NCBI GenBank assembly: GCA_009692435.1
Contig: SHZE01000006.1
Coordinates: 1-53,499 of the forward strand
From: Deltaproteobacteria bacterium
Lineage (GTDB): Bacteria > Desulfobacterota > Binatia > Bin18
Direction: 5' to 3'
DNA: 53,499 bases
Below the pieces are notes generated by a model. The model ran no database searches, was not told the DNA's origin, and worked only from the letters and a program-made list of their open reading frames with translations. The translations under genes were made by a program, and so were the position numbers. Shown in pieces: positions 17,746-27,143 of the stretch (the first letter of the stretch is position 1; the number at the start of each line of letters is the position of its first letter).

Positions 17746-18832
17746 GCGGTTACTCGACCATTTCGATTGGCTCCTGTTTTTCTTAATCATGGCGTTGGTG
17801 GGGATTGGGATCCTGGGGGTCTACAGCGCCACCTACGAAGGGGGGCAGTCCCTCAGTCCCCTCGCGAAACGGCAGTTCAGTTGGGTAGCACTCGGGTTGA
17901 TTGGGATGCTGACCGCGTTTGCCGTGGACTATCGTCGCTTCGAGCAGACGGCGTACCTTTGGTATCTGCTCATGCTCGTCTTTCTCCTCCTCGTGCCGAT
18001 CTTGGGCTCCTCTGGTGGAGGAGCACGCCGCTGGATCAATTTCGGATTTTTTTCGTTCCAGCCGTCGGAACTCGCGAAGATTTCGCTGCTGCTGGTCTTG
18101 GGTCAGTATTTTCAGCAGATCGCGCCCAGCGATGGGTACACCTTACGTGACCTGCTCTTCCCTGGGATATTGATCGCCATTCCGACAGGGATGGTGTTCA
18201 TCGAACCGAATCTTGGGACCGCCACCATTCTTGGTCTAGTGGCCATGACGGTGATCTTTGTCGCTGGTATTCGGTCGAGCGCGCTTGCCGCGCTTGCCGT
18301 TGCCGCGGGTGGACTGCTGCCCGTGCTGTGGCACCACATGAAGCCATACCAGAAGAAACGGATCCTGTCGTTTCTGAATCCTGATAGCGATCCACTCGGG
18401 ACTGGCTATCACATGATCCAGTCCAAGATTTCCATTGGCTCAGGCATGCTGTGGGGCAAAGGATTTCTGCAAGGGACGCAAAGTCAGCTCGACTTTCTCC
18501 CGGAGAAGCATACCGACTTCATTTTTTCGGTCTTGGCCGAGGAATGGGGATTTGTGGGAATCGTGGTCTTGCTAACGCTCTACGGAGCGTTGTTAGGGCG
18601 GCTCTTGGTGGTCGCCTGGAAAGCGCGGGATCGCTTCGGGTCATGCGTCGCCGTGGGTGGAGCCGCCATCATATTTTGGCAGTTGCTCATCAACATTGGC
18701 ATGAACATCGGTATCCTGCCGGTCGTGGGAGTTCCGCTCCCGTTTCTTAGCTATGGGGGCTCGTCATTGCTCACAGTGATGATCGCCATGGGGCTCGCAC
18801 TCAATGTGAGTACGCGACGATTTTTGTTCTGA
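17729..18832 (+). CDS. rodA: RodA, SEDS-family peptidoglycan glycosyltransferase
   Basis: A polytopic SEDS protein of 367 residues with about ten helices. Typical motifs are GILGVYSAT near the start, GARRWINFGFFSFQPSELAKI, VFIEPNLGTA, the long loop with GKGFLQGTQSQLDFLPEKHTDFIFSVLAEEWGF, and the C-terminal PVVGVPLPFLSYGGSSL. RodA polymerises lipid II during elongation. An upstream in-frame extension to 17519 lies fully within mrdA and is not credible. I take the ATG at 17729 (a second ATG is at 17735), inside the end of mrdA. Confidence 0.96.
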   Translation: MFMFDRRLLDHFDWLLFFLIMALVGIGILGVYSATYEGGQSLSPLAKRQFSWVALGLIGMLTAFAVDYRRFEQTAYLWYLLMLVFLLLVPILGSSGGGARRWINFGFFSFQPSELAKISLLLVLGQYFQQIAPSDGYTLRDLLFPGILIAIPTGMVFIEPNLGTATILGLVAMTVIFVAGIRSSALAALAVAAGGLLPVLWHHMKPYQKKRILSFLNPDSDPLGTGYHMIQSKISIGSGMLWGKGFLQGTQSQLDFLPEKHTDFIFSVLAEEWGFVGIVVLLTLYGALLGRLLVVAWKARDRFGSCVAVGGAAIIFWQLLINIGMNIGILPVVGVPLPFLSYGGSSLLTVMIAMGLALNVSTRRFLF

Positions 18833-19018
18833 CCCCTTTGGCTACAACAGAGCCTCGTCTCTCGACGCAAGGGACATTCGTGAGCGGCTTCATGGAGAAG
18901 GGCGCGCTTTTCCCTTGTCGATAAAGACCACCCTTGCTGGCTAGCGTAGCTCCTCAATCTTCGGCACGGCGATGTCAAGGAGAGGAAACTCATACCGGCT
19001 CTAGACCCGCCATTCTTC

Positions 19019-19047
19019 TTGACATGTATACCACAGGCAGTTACTGT
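19019..19047 (+). promoter_or_regulatory. Strong sigma70-type promoter before the HNH gene
   Basis: TTGACA (19019-19024), a 17-base spacer and TACTGT (19042-19047). The -35 is a perfect consensus. It lies 42 bases before the HNH start and so likely starts a transcript separate from the rodA operon. The rest of the 18833-19088 gap shows nothing recognisable. Confidence 0.6.
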
Positions 19048-19088
19048 GACGACTCGAAAAACCTGTTGCTGTAAGGATTTAGCAGGGA

Positions 19089-19694
19089 ATGAGCGTCTTA
19101 TCCACGAAGGTCTTGGTCCTCAATCGATCGTACTTCCCTGTCCATGTGACCTCAGTCCGTCGTGCTGTCTGCCTACTCTATCAGGGAATTGCGAAAGCGG
19201 TTGACCATCAGTACCGTACTTTCGACTTTAACAGTTGGAGCGACCTCTCCGCCGCTCGCCACGATGACACTATTAGTTTAGTGGACCGGGTGATTCGCGT
19301 TCCTCGGGTCATTTTGCTTATCGGCTATGACCGTGTGCCGAAGCGCCAAGTGCGCTTTAGTCGCTTCAATGTGTTCTCCCGCGACAATAATACTTGTCAG
19401 TATTGCGGTGAAAAACTGCCGCGCGCCGAGCTAAACCTCGACCACGTCGTCCCCCGTTCGCAGGGTGGGCTCTCGACCTGGGAAAACATGGTCTGCTCAT
19501 GTTTTACTTGCAATCGTGTCAAAGGTGGACGGATGCCGGAAGAAGCGGGCATGCGCCTGATTCGCAAACCGTTTCGCCCAGAATGGACCCCGTTCATGAT
19601 CGAGACCTTCAGTTTCAAGCGCTATCACGAGTGGCGGCCCTACCTGAATATGATGGATGCCGCCTATTGGAATACGGAACTGCTAGAGCAATAG
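19089..19694 (+). CDS. HNH endonuclease family protein
   Basis: A 201-residue protein with an HNH nuclease core at about residues 105-150: CQYCGEKLP, then LNLDHVVPRSQGGLSTWENMV and CSCFTCNRVKGG. The two Cys pairs form the zinc knuckle and His of LDHV is the catalytic position. The N-terminal part (VLVLNRSYFPVHVTSVRRAV) is the conserved leader of a widespread chromosomal group of HNH proteins found without a mobile-element context. Their role is not established; DNA repair or phage defence are both possible. It has its own strong promoter and stands upstream of smc. Confidence 0.88.
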   Translation: MSVLSTKVLVLNRSYFPVHVTSVRRAVCLLYQGIAKAVDHQYRTFDFNSWSDLSAARHDDTISLVDRVIRVPRVILLIGYDRVPKRQVRFSRFNVFSRDNNTCQYCGEKLPRAELNLDHVVPRSQGGLSTWENMVCSCFTCNRVKGGRMPEEAGMRLIRKPFRPEWTPFMIETFSFKRYHEWRPYLNMMDAAYWNTELLEQ

Positions 19695-19803
19695 CTTTTT
19701 CGTCGACCACAATATATGGTGGCATGCGGACCTTCCGGTCCATATCCCTTGAGGAAACCCTGCTCAGTGACACCCAGAAACTAGTGGGGATATTGGAGGC
19801 GTT

Positions 19804-22800
19804 GTGGGGAAGATGCGGATTAAGCAATTAGAGCTGCTGGGCTTCAAGTCTTTCAAAAATAAGACCGCCTTGAGTTTTCCAGCAGGTATCACCGCGATTG
19901 TCGGACCCAATGGCTGCGGAAAGTCCAATGTCATCGACGCGTTGCGGTGGGTGCTTGGGGAGCAAAGCCCACGCCATCTTCGTGGGCAGGAGATGAGCGA
20001 TGTGGTCTTTGCCGGGAACGAAAGCAGCTCGCCGCTCGGCATGGCCGAAGTCAACCTCTTGCTGGAAAATGATGCCACCGATCCCATTGTCGGTAGCAGC
20101 AGCGTGATCGGCACGCAGTGGAGCGAGATGATGGTCTCGCGCCGCTATTTTCGTTCCGGGGAATCGGAATACTCGATTAACAAGGTGCCGTGTCGCCTGC
20201 GGGATATTGTGGAATTCTTCCTCGGCACCGGTGCGGGAACGAAAGCCTATTCGATTATCGAGCAAGGACGGGTGGATCACCTTATTAACGCCAAACCCGA
20301 AGAGATTCGTTTACTGATTGAAGAAGCCGCGGGGGTGAGTTTGTTCCGCAGTCGGCGACTGGCGGCGGAGCGGAAAATGGAGCGGACGCAAGAAAACCTC
20401 TCCAGAGTGGCCGACCTCCTGCGTGAAATGGACCGGCAGTTGGGTTCCCTGCGACGGCAGGCAAAGAAAGCAGAGCAGTATCGGACATTGCAGGAGGAGT
20501 TCAAGGCGATTGATTTGTCGCTGCTCTGTCGTACGTATCGGGTTTTGTCGGAAGAGCTTGCCGCGCTCGACAGCCGTCGGGAAGAACTTCGGCAACACGA
20601 AGAACGTCTCGTCCAAGAAGAACAGCGGATACAGACGGAGCGCGCGGAGACCCTAGCGGCCCTCAGTCAGGAAGAGAGCGCGTTGCATGAGGTTGAAGAG
20701 CACCGGCGGACGCTCGAAAGCTCCCTGCGTCAAGGGGAACAGAGGAAACAATTCCTCATCCAGCAAGAACAGCGGGCCACCGCGCGGGTGACCACAGCCG
20801 AAGAGGAGATCACCGGTCTTACGAATAAGATGCAACAGGTGAGCGATGAAATAGTGGAGTTGGATACGCGCGCGACCGAGATTCAGCACGGGTTGCAAGA
20901 AGACGAAACCTTCCTGCGCACCTACGAACAAGAAATCGGAGGGTTGCAACAGAGCTTGCGTGAACGAGAGGCCCGCGCGGAAGAGATCAAGTCGGACATT
21001 GTCAACCTCTTAACCCAAGAGGCGCAGTTGCAGAACGCGTTGAGCTATGCTCGGCGTCGCGCGGCTGAGGTGGAGCAGCGGCTCCAGACCTTGGCGCGCG
21101 AGACCGAACGGGTGGGGCAGTTGCGCGCGGAGACCGAACTGACGCTCACCACTGTTCAAGGGCGAGCAGCGGCGATTCGTGAACGGTTGACCGTCGGGCA
21201 GCGACAACGCGCCGAAATGCGTGATGGCTTACGGGAAACGCTGAGCACTGGTGAGCAAATTGATGGCGAATTGACGGCGGCCTGGGCGAAACAAGCGGAA
21301 CTCCGTGCGCGGCTCGCGACCCTCGAGGAGCTGGAACAAGGCTACGATCATTACTCACCAGGCGTGAAGTCGATCATGGCTGGGATGTCTGGATTGTCGA
21401 GTGGAGAGACCGAGAGCGGGATTTATGGCGTGGTGGCGCAGATGGTCGATGTGCCGCGAGAATACGAGCGTGCCGTGGCCGCGGTGCTCCGCGATAAACT
21501 GGAATACGTCATGGTCGCCGATGCCGCCAACGGGCTCACGGCGGTTGAATATCTGCGCGGTGCCCAGGCCGGGCGTGGCAGTTTCATCCCGCTGAGTCCG
21601 AAACGATTGCACGGGAACGGTCATGGCTCCAACGGGCAAGGCCCGGACGGCAATGGCCACCGTACCCATGGCCATCTTGGTCACTCTGAATTTAATGTCC
21701 AGACCGTGGGGCAGGGGACCTCACTCCTGATTGACTTAGTGACAGTGGATTCCCGTTATCGCGAAGTGGCGGAGACCCTGCTTGGCGATGCCGTCTTGGT
21801 TTCCGATCTGCGCAGTGCCATGGCTTTGTGGCAAAAGAGTGAGGTCCACCACACTTTTGTCACTCGCGACGGTGAGGTGATTACCGCGCAAGGGATCATC
21901 AGCGGTGGCAGTGAAGGGTCAGCGCAAGAAGCCTTGCTCGAACGACGGCGCGAAATCCGCGACCTCAGGGACGCGCGCCAGCAACATGAAAGCGTCGTGT
22001 CCGCTTTGGTGCTCCAACGCCAAGACGTGAAAAAGAAACAACAAGAGATTGAGGGGGAAATCACTCTGCTCGAAACGGAAGCACATACGTTAGGGCAAGA
22101 GAGCGAAGCGCTCCAGCGGGAAGAGGGGAAACTCGAAGGCGAGCACCGGCGCTTGCTGGATAAGTATGAAAGCGTGACCTACGAACAACAGATGCTTGAA
22201 AGTGAGATGCGGACGCTGCGACAAGAGATTGCTCAGCGCGAGGCGCAGGAGACGACGGGCAAAACCACGAGAGTCGAGCGTGAAGCGGCGTTGACCGCGG
22301 CACAAGAAGAAGTCGCGCGAGTCAAAGTTGGGGCTGAGCGACAACGGGTGTTGAGTGATGAAGTGCGGGTGCGCGCGGCTGAGCGCAGGGAACGCCTCGA
22401 AGGGATGCGTGGGCAACGCAAACGCATACAGGACCGACAACGTGAACTCACCGACCGCCACACCGTCTGCCACAAGGATATGCAATCAGCGAGCGCGGAA
22501 ATTGAGCGCGTGCGCGGTGGTCTCGCGGAGCTGGCGGAACTCTTGGTGCAAAACGAAGCCGATCTCGCTCTGGCCATGGAAACGTTCGCGATGAAACAGT
22601 CCCAGTGTGTCCGGTTACGGGAACACAGTCGCACCGCCGAAGTGGGGCTTGAGCAACTGCGGACCACGCACTTACGAACCCAAGAAGAGAAGGCCCAGGT
22701 GGACATCGCCAGCGCCGAAAAACGGGTGGCTCGCGAGCATAGCGAAGCCACCGTGCTTGAACGATACGAGACCGGAATTGTCGAAATCCTAGAGCAGTAC

Positions 22801-23463
22801 CCCGAACTGCCTGGGGACCAGGGTGAAATCGAAACACAACGCCAGGACCTGCGCGAGAAAATTGTCCGCTTGGGCGAGGTCAACCCTGGTGCCGCGGCGG
22901 AACTCGCGCAAGAAGAGGAGCGCTACACGTTCCTGAAAACGCAAGAGCACGATTTGCAGCACTCATTGCAGGACTTGCAAAATACCATCACCAAACTGAA
23001 TCGAGAGTCCCGCGAGCGGTTCCGGGATACGTTTGAGCTGGTTGATGCGAAGTTTCGTGAGATGTATGCCAACCTCGTTGAAGGGGGAAAGGCGCACATC
23101 GCCCTTACCGATACCGAGAATCTCGCTGAGAGTGGTGTCGAGATTGCCGTGCAACCACCAGGGAAACGGCTCCGTTCGCTCCAATTGTTGTCTGGTGGTG
23201 AGAAAGCCTTAGCCGCGTTGAGTTTGACGTTTGCCTTATTCCTGATTCGTCCGAGTCCTTTCTGTGTGCTTGATGAAGTGGATGCGCCGTTGGATGATGC
23301 GAACGTGGGACGGTTCAACCAATTGGTCCATGAGATGAGCGCAACAACCCAGATCATTTTAGTCACCCATAATAAACGCACCATGGAAGCAGCGAGCACC
23401 TTATATGGCGTCACCATGCAAGAGGCTGGCGTATCGACCATTGTGTCAGTGAGTATGTCGTAA
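19804..23463 (+). CDS. smc: Chromosome-condensation ATPase Smc
   Basis: A 1219-residue SMC ATPase. The N-terminal head has Walker A GPNGCGKSNVIDALRWVLGE; then come a long coiled coil (about 170-500), the hinge (about 515-680), a returning coil, and the C-terminal head with LSGGEKALAALSLTFALFL (ABC signature) and FCVLDEVDAPLDD (Walker B). It organises and segregates chromosomes with ScpA/ScpB, which are not in the window. The hinge holds an unusual Gly/His/Asn-rich insert (21600-21690; GNGHGSNGQG, HRTHGHLGH). GTG 19804 follows GGAGG; ATG 19813 (MRIKQLELLGFKSF) is the other candidate start. The stop overlaps the ftsY start. Confidence 0.96.
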   Translation: MGKMRIKQLELLGFKSFKNKTALSFPAGITAIVGPNGCGKSNVIDALRWVLGEQSPRHLRGQEMSDVVFAGNESSSPLGMAEVNLLLENDATDPIVGSSSVIGTQWSEMMVSRRYFRSGESEYSINKVPCRLRDIVEFFLGTGAGTKAYSIIEQGRVDHLINAKPEEIRLLIEEAAGVSLFRSRRLAAERKMERTQENLSRVADLLREMDRQLGSLRRQAKKAEQYRTLQEEFKAIDLSLLCRTYRVLSEELAALDSRREELRQHEERLVQEEQRIQTERAETLAALSQEESALHEVEEHRRTLESSLRQGEQRKQFLIQQEQRATARVTTAEEEITGLTNKMQQVSDEIVELDTRATEIQHGLQEDETFLRTYEQEIGGLQQSLREREARAEEIKSDIVNLLTQEAQLQNALSYARRRAAEVEQRLQTLARETERVGQLRAETELTLTTVQGRAAAIRERLTVGQRQRAEMRDGLRETLSTGEQIDGELTAAWAKQAELRARLATLEELEQGYDHYSPGVKSIMAGMSGLSSGETESGIYGVVAQMVDVPREYERAVAAVLRDKLEYVMVADAANGLTAVEYLRGAQAGRGSFIPLSPKRLHGNGHGSNGQGPDGNGHRTHGHLGHSEFNVQTVGQGTSLLIDLVTVDSRYREVAETLLGDAVLVSDLRSAMALWQKSEVHHTFVTRDGEVITAQGIISGGSEGSAQEALLERRREIRDLRDARQQHESVVSALVLQRQDVKKKQQEIEGEITLLETEAHTLGQESEALQREEGKLEGEHRRLLDKYESVTYEQQMLESEMRTLRQEIAQREAQETTGKTTRVEREAALTAAQEEVARVKVGAERQRVLSDEVRVRAAERRERLEGMRGQRKRIQDRQRELTDRHTVCHKDMQSASAEIERVRGGLAELAELLVQNEADLALAMETFAMKQSQCVRLREHSRTAEVGLEQLRTTHLRTQEEKAQVDIASAEKRVAREHSEATVLERYETGIVEILEQYPELPGDQGEIETQRQDLREKIVRLGEVNPGAAAELAQEEERYTFLKTQEHDLQHSLQDLQNTITKLNRESRERFRDTFELVDAKFREMYANLVEGGKAHIALTDTENLAESGVEIAVQPPGKRLRSLQLLSGGEKALAALSLTFALFLIRPSPFCVLDEVDAPLDDANVGRFNQLVHEMSATTQIILVTHNKRTMEAASTLYGVTMQEAGVSTIVSVSMS

Positions 23464-24560
23464 TGGCGCAATGGCTTTCCTGGCGAAAAAAGTTTTCATC
23501 CGCTCCAGCGGCGGATACGAGTGAGCTGGGGTCCCAGCTTGCATCTGAGTCGACCGAGATGGCGATTGACCCGCCTCAGCAAGAAGCGGTTGGTATCGAA
23601 CCCGTCGAGGAAGTTCCCGAATCCGATTCACCGGGCAAGTCACCGGGGATATGGCGGCGAGGACTTGCCCAGCTTCGTCGTGTTTTGACCACGCCTCTTG
23701 GTGAGCTGTTTCGTCGTCGTCCGATTAGTGAAGAAGTCTTCGCTGAATTGGAGGAATCGCTACTTGGAGCTGATGTTGGTGTCCAGGTGACGACGCAGTT
23801 GATTGAGCGGTTGCGTGATCGGTGTCGGCGAGAAAAACCAGAAGATGCTAGTGCGCTCCGAGCCTACCTCAAAGAAGAGATTCTGGCGCTCTTGCAGAAA
23901 TTTCCCGTACCTCCGCTCGTGGGTGAACCCCGTCCCTGGGTCATACTCGTGGTTGGGGTGAATGGGGTGGGGAAGACCACGACGATCGCAAAGTTAGCGG
24001 CGCGCTTCTCTCGTGAGCGGAAAAAAGTGCTCCTCGTGGCGGCGGATACGTTCCGAGCCGCGGCGAGCGAGCAATTGGAAATCTGGGCTGGTCGCGTTGG
24101 CGTGGATATTGTGAAACATCAGAGTGGCGCGTCACCGGCCGCAGTGGCCTTTGACGGTATTCGAGCAGCGGTTGCGCGCAAAACCGATGTGGTGATTGTT
24201 GACACTGCCGGACGCCTCCATACAAAAAGTCCCTTAATGGAGGAATTGAAAAAAATACACCGCATTGTGGCGCGTGAATTATCTGGAGCGCCACATGAAG
24301 TCCTGCTAGTCCTGGATGCGTCGACTGGGCAGAACGCCCTCCAACAAGCGCTCGCTTTTCAACAAGCACTGCCGCTCACTGGCGTTATCCTGGCGAAGAT
24401 GGATGGGTCCGCGAAAGGGGGCATGATCCTCGCGGTGACGGAACGGTTGGGCCTTCCTGTTCGCTGTGTGGGGTTAGGAGAGAAAGTGGAGGATTTACAA
24501 GATTTTTCCGCCGTGGAGTTTGTTGACGCGTTATTTTCTCCGGAAGAAGCCAAAGTTTGA
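23463..24560 (+). CDS. ftsY: Signal recognition particle receptor FtsY
   Basis: A 365-residue SRP GTPase. It has an acidic, Pro-rich N-terminal region (to about 60), the N domain, and the G domain with GVNGVGKTTTIAKLA (G1, about 163-177), the DTFRAAASEQLE box, VDTAGRLH (G3), AKMDGSAKGG (G4, usually TKLDG) and GLGEKVEDLQDF. It docks ribosome-SRP complexes at the membrane for insertion of inner-membrane proteins. The start ATG overlaps the smc stop (TAATG), so the two are translationally coupled. Smc-ftsY adjacency is common in many bacteria. Confidence 0.96.
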   Translation: MAQWLSWRKKFSSAPAADTSELGSQLASESTEMAIDPPQQEAVGIEPVEEVPESDSPGKSPGIWRRGLAQLRRVLTTPLGELFRRRPISEEVFAELEESLLGADVGVQVTTQLIERLRDRCRREKPEDASALRAYLKEEILALLQKFPVPPLVGEPRPWVILVVGVNGVGKTTTIAKLAARFSRERKKVLLVAADTFRAAASEQLEIWAGRVGVDIVKHQSGASPAAVAFDGIRAAVARKTDVVIVDTAGRLHTKSPLMEELKKIHRIVARELSGAPHEVLLVLDASTGQNALQQALAFQQALPLTGVILAKMDGSAKGGMILAVTERLGLPVRCVGLGEKVEDLQDFSAVEFVDALFSPEEAKV

Positions 24561-24561
24561 C

Positions 24562-24590
24562 TTGACAGGGAAAGTAAGCCTTTATAGACT
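24562..24590 (+). promoter_or_regulatory. Strong sigma70-type promoter for zapB-like/zapA
   Basis: TTGACA (24562-24567), 17-base spacer, TAGACT (24585-24590), placed directly after the ftsY stop and 33 bases before the next start. It should separate transcription of the division genes from smc-ftsY. Confidence 0.65.
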
Positions 24591-24623
24591 AAATCTCACT
24601 CTTTACTTCGAATTGTTAAAGTT

Positions 24624-24851
24624 ATGTCACTCGGAAATCTGCAACTACTGGAACAAAAAATTGACGGACTCCTTGCTCGTCATGAGAAGGTCCATCACGA
24701 AAAAACTGAACTCCTGTCACGTCTGAGCGAACGCGACCTCGAACATACGGTTCTGCTTGACCGGTTGCGACAATACGAACAGGAACGCAATGAAATGCGA
24801 CAGCTTCTTGAAAGGCTGATGAGCCGTTTTGAAGGGCTCGACCTGCAGTAA
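24624..24851 (+). CDS. zapB: Small coiled-coil protein, ZapB-like
   Basis: A 75-residue, highly charged, almost fully helical protein with heptad leucines (LGNLQLLEQKIDGLLARHEK, LLSRLSERDLEHTVLLDRLR). Size, coiled-coil character and position directly before zapA match the small ZapB-type division proteins often annotated at this place. ZapB proteins bind ZapA and stabilise the FtsZ ring. Such short coils are weakly conserved, so the name rests mainly on context. It has its own promoter (24562-24590). Confidence 0.7.
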   Translation: MSLGNLQLLEQKIDGLLARHEKVHHEKTELLSRLSERDLEHTVLLDRLRQYEQERNEMRQLLERLMSRFEGLDLQ

Positions 24852-24878
24852 ATGAAGAAGGGATGAAGGAATACAAGG

Positions 24879-25268
24879 ATGAAAAAGCTGATCGAGGTTG
24901 AAATCTACGGTCAGACTTTCACCGTGACCAGCGAAGACGAGGAAACGTACGTCCAGTCGCTTGCGGCGTACGTCGACCGCTTTATGCGGCAGGTTGGGGG
25001 AAGTACGAAAGCAACGGTTCCGTTGCGCGTCGCCATCATGGCCGCGCTCGGAATCGCGGATGACTACCATAAAGCACTGAGCCGAGAAGAGGAAAATCGA
25101 CAAGAGACGGAATATGTAGCGGCGAAGATCCTCATGCGTCTTGAGGAAGGTGAGCGAGCGGCGGGAGTTCACGATACGAATCGAGCGAACGGTATTGTCT
25201 CCCCTCATTCCCCTGCGGCGTCCCCGTCGGTAGACGATAAGAAAAAAGAGAGTCTTTTTCCTTCCTAA
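24879..25268 (+). CDS. zapA: Cell division protein ZapA
   Basis: A 129-residue ZapA: the N-terminal domain (KLIEVEIYGQTFTVTSEDEETYVQSLAAYVDRFMRQV) is followed by a helical dimer/tetramer segment (VAIMAALGIADDYHKALSREEENR). ZapA cross-links FtsZ filaments at midcell. It carries about 35 extra low-complexity residues at the C-terminus (SPHSPAASPSVDDKKK). It lies 27 bases after the ZapB-like gene. The ATG follows GGGATGAAGGA-type purines. Confidence 0.88.
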   Translation: MKKLIEVEIYGQTFTVTSEDEETYVQSLAAYVDRFMRQVGGSTKATVPLRVAIMAALGIADDYHKALSREEENRQETEYVAAKILMRLEEGERAAGVHDTNRANGIVSPHSPAASPSVDDKKKESLFPS

Positions 25269-25369
25269 ACGATCCCTGCCTTGGTTGGCTTCCTCCTCGC
25301 CCTTCATCACAGATTGACATCTTCTTCTCCCGGAGGTGAAAAAACTACCTATCCGAGGAAGAATCTGTC

Positions 25370-25378
25370 TGTTACAAT
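25370..25378 (+). promoter_or_regulatory. Extended -10 promoter before rny
   Basis: TGTTACAAT combines a TGn extension with the -10 box TACAAT, 116 bases before the rny start. No good -35 box is seen, which is usual for extended -10 promoters. A TTGACA at 25314-25319 has no -10 at the right distance. Confidence 0.4.
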
Positions 25379-25493
25379 ACTACCGGCGATCGGCTTTTCC
25401 CTTCTTGAAAAGGAGGATGACTGAAGGGAACAGGTCCTTCGCAGTAGAGCTGATACTTTCCTACCGTGGGGTTTTGGAAGGAGGTTGATATTC

Positions 25494-27056
25494 ATGGATT
25501 CCATACTATTCCTGATTCTTGGAACGCTAGCTGGTGCTGGAGGGCTGTGGGCACTCTCACTTCTCCGGCAACAACAGCAACAACAAACTATTGTCTCGGC
25601 TGAACAAGCCGCCGCGTTAGTTCTAGAGGAGGCAAAAAAGGAAGGAAACGTCCTTAAGAAAGAAGCGGAAGTCCAAGCAAAAGATATTATCGTCCAGGCG
25701 AAGTCGGATGCGGAAAAGGACATCCGCGAGCGAAAACGGGATATTCAACAGACCGAAAAACGACTGCAAAACCGTGAAGAGGCGCTGGAGAAACGGGCGG
25801 AAGCAGCGGAACATCGCGAGAGTGACCTGACACGCCGTGAGCAGAGTCTGAAAAGCAAAGAAGAAGCTGTGCAGCAGAAGGAACAGTCCTACTCCCGCTT
25901 GATCGAAGAGACCCGCGCGCAGTTGGAAAAAGTGGCGGGGATGACGCGAGATGAGGCGACTCGTCGGCTGATTGAGCAGATGACCGAAACCGCGCGCCAT
26001 GAAGCCGTCCGCCGGATCATGACGATCGAAGAAGAGGCCCGTGAAGAAGCCGAACGTCGCGCGAAGAAAATTATTAGTGTCGCGGTGGAACGACTCTCTG
26101 GCGAATTTGTGTCGGAGCGCACGGCTTACGTGATTCACCTGCCGAGCGATGACATGAAGGGCCGGATTATCGGCCGCGAGGGTCGCAACATCCGAGCCAT
26201 CGAAGCTGCCACTGGGGTCGACCTGATTGTTGATGACACACCGGAAACCGTGCTTATTTCGAGCCATAGCCCCATCCGTCGTGAGATTGCCCGAGTGGCT
26301 GTCGAGCGCTTGGTGTCCGACGGGCGTATTCATCCGGGTCGTATCGAAGAGGTCGTGAAAAAAGCGGAACAAGAAGTCGAGGAATCGGTCCGCGATGCTG
26401 GGCACCGCGCGGTGTTGGAACTGGGCATCCACGGGGTACACCCAGAGATCATTAAGCTCGTGGGGATGCTTAAGTACCGCTACAGTTATGGACAGAACGT
26501 CCTGATGCATTCGATTGAAACCGCCTACATCTGCGGGGTGATGGCGGCGGAATTGGGCTTGAATGAAAAGCAAGCCCGCCGCGCTGGATTACTGCATGAC
26601 ATCGGCAAGGCTGTGTCGCATGAAATCGAAGGATCGCATGCGATTATCGGTGGCGAAGTGGCGCGGAAGTATGGTGAGTCCGCGAAGATTGTCAACGCGA
26701 TCGCGGCACACCACGAGGAAGTGAAAGCGGAAACGGTTTTGGCTCCACTCGTCGATGCCGCGGATGCGCTCTCAGGTGCACGTCCCGGCGCTCGTCGTGA
26801 GGTGCTGGAGAGCTATGTCCGTCGTCTTGAAGCGCTAGAAACCATTAGTAATTCGTTCACCGGAGTGGAGAAATCCTTCGCTCTCCAGGCTGGTCGTGAG
26901 GTACGGATTATCGTGAACCCGTCGTCCGTCACCGATGGCGAAGCGAGCCTCCTGGCGCGAGAAGTAGCTAAGCGGATTGAGGGTGAAGTGACCTATCCGG
27001 GTCAGATTCGCGTGACGGTTATTCGTGAGACCCGAGCGACGGACTTTGCTCGATGA
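25494..27056 (+). CDS. rny: Ribonuclease Y
   Basis: A 520-residue membrane-tethered endoribonuclease that starts mRNA turnover. It has one N-terminal transmembrane helix (about 3-22), a poly-Gln patch (QQQQQQ), a long coiled coil (about 40-190), a KH RNA-binding domain with MKGRIIGREGRNIRAIE and an HD hydrolase domain with RRAGLLHDIGKAVSHE and AIAAHHEE. The ATG at 25494 follows GGAAGGAGG; a TTG nine bases upstream directly abuts that site and is unlikely. RNase Y rather than RNase E fits a delta-like lineage. A heptad-repeat hairpin follows the stop immediately. Confidence 0.96.
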   Translation: MDSILFLILGTLAGAGGLWALSLLRQQQQQQTIVSAEQAAALVLEEAKKEGNVLKKEAEVQAKDIIVQAKSDAEKDIRERKRDIQQTEKRLQNREEALEKRAEAAEHRESDLTRREQSLKSKEEAVQQKEQSYSRLIEETRAQLEKVAGMTRDEATRRLIEQMTETARHEAVRRIMTIEEEAREEAERRAKKIISVAVERLSGEFVSERTAYVIHLPSDDMKGRIIGREGRNIRAIEAATGVDLIVDDTPETVLISSHSPIRREIARVAVERLVSDGRIHPGRIEEVVKKAEQEVEESVRDAGHRAVLELGIHGVHPEIIKLVGMLKYRYSYGQNVLMHSIETAYICGVMAAELGLNEKQARRAGLLHDIGKAVSHEIEGSHAIIGGEVARKYGESAKIVNAIAAHHEEVKAETVLAPLVDAADALSGARPGARREVLESYVRRLEALETISNSFTGVEKSFALQAGREVRIIVNPSSVTDGEASLLAREVAKRIEGEVTYPGQIRVTVIRETRATDFAR

Positions 27057-27143
27057 GAGAGGGACAGGTTGCAGGGGTAGGGTACGGAGAGTAGCACCAC
27101 ATGTGTCCGTCCTCCAGCTCATAGCCTGCAATCTGTCTCTCTC
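27057..27143 (+). repeat. Heptad-repeat inverted pair forming a long hairpin before tyrS
   Basis: Bases 27057-27075 pair with 27125-27143 over 19 positions with only two G-U wobbles. An inner pair, ACGGA (27084-27088) with TCCGT (27106-27110), could also form. Both arms show a 7-base period (GGGACAG, GTTGCAG, GGGTAGG). The stem begins at the rny stop and ends 14 bases before the tyrS start, where no ribosome site is visible. Confidence 0.65.

Noticed and set aside
25269..25490. 6S RNA after zapA
   Set aside because: 6S RNA follows zapA in several lineages, but I could not find the long closing stem with a central bubble here. A covariance-model search (RF00013) would decide.
25623..26573. 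316-codon minus-strand open frame opposite rny
   Set aside because: It lies wholly within the well-supported RNase Y gene and shows no recognisable protein pattern.
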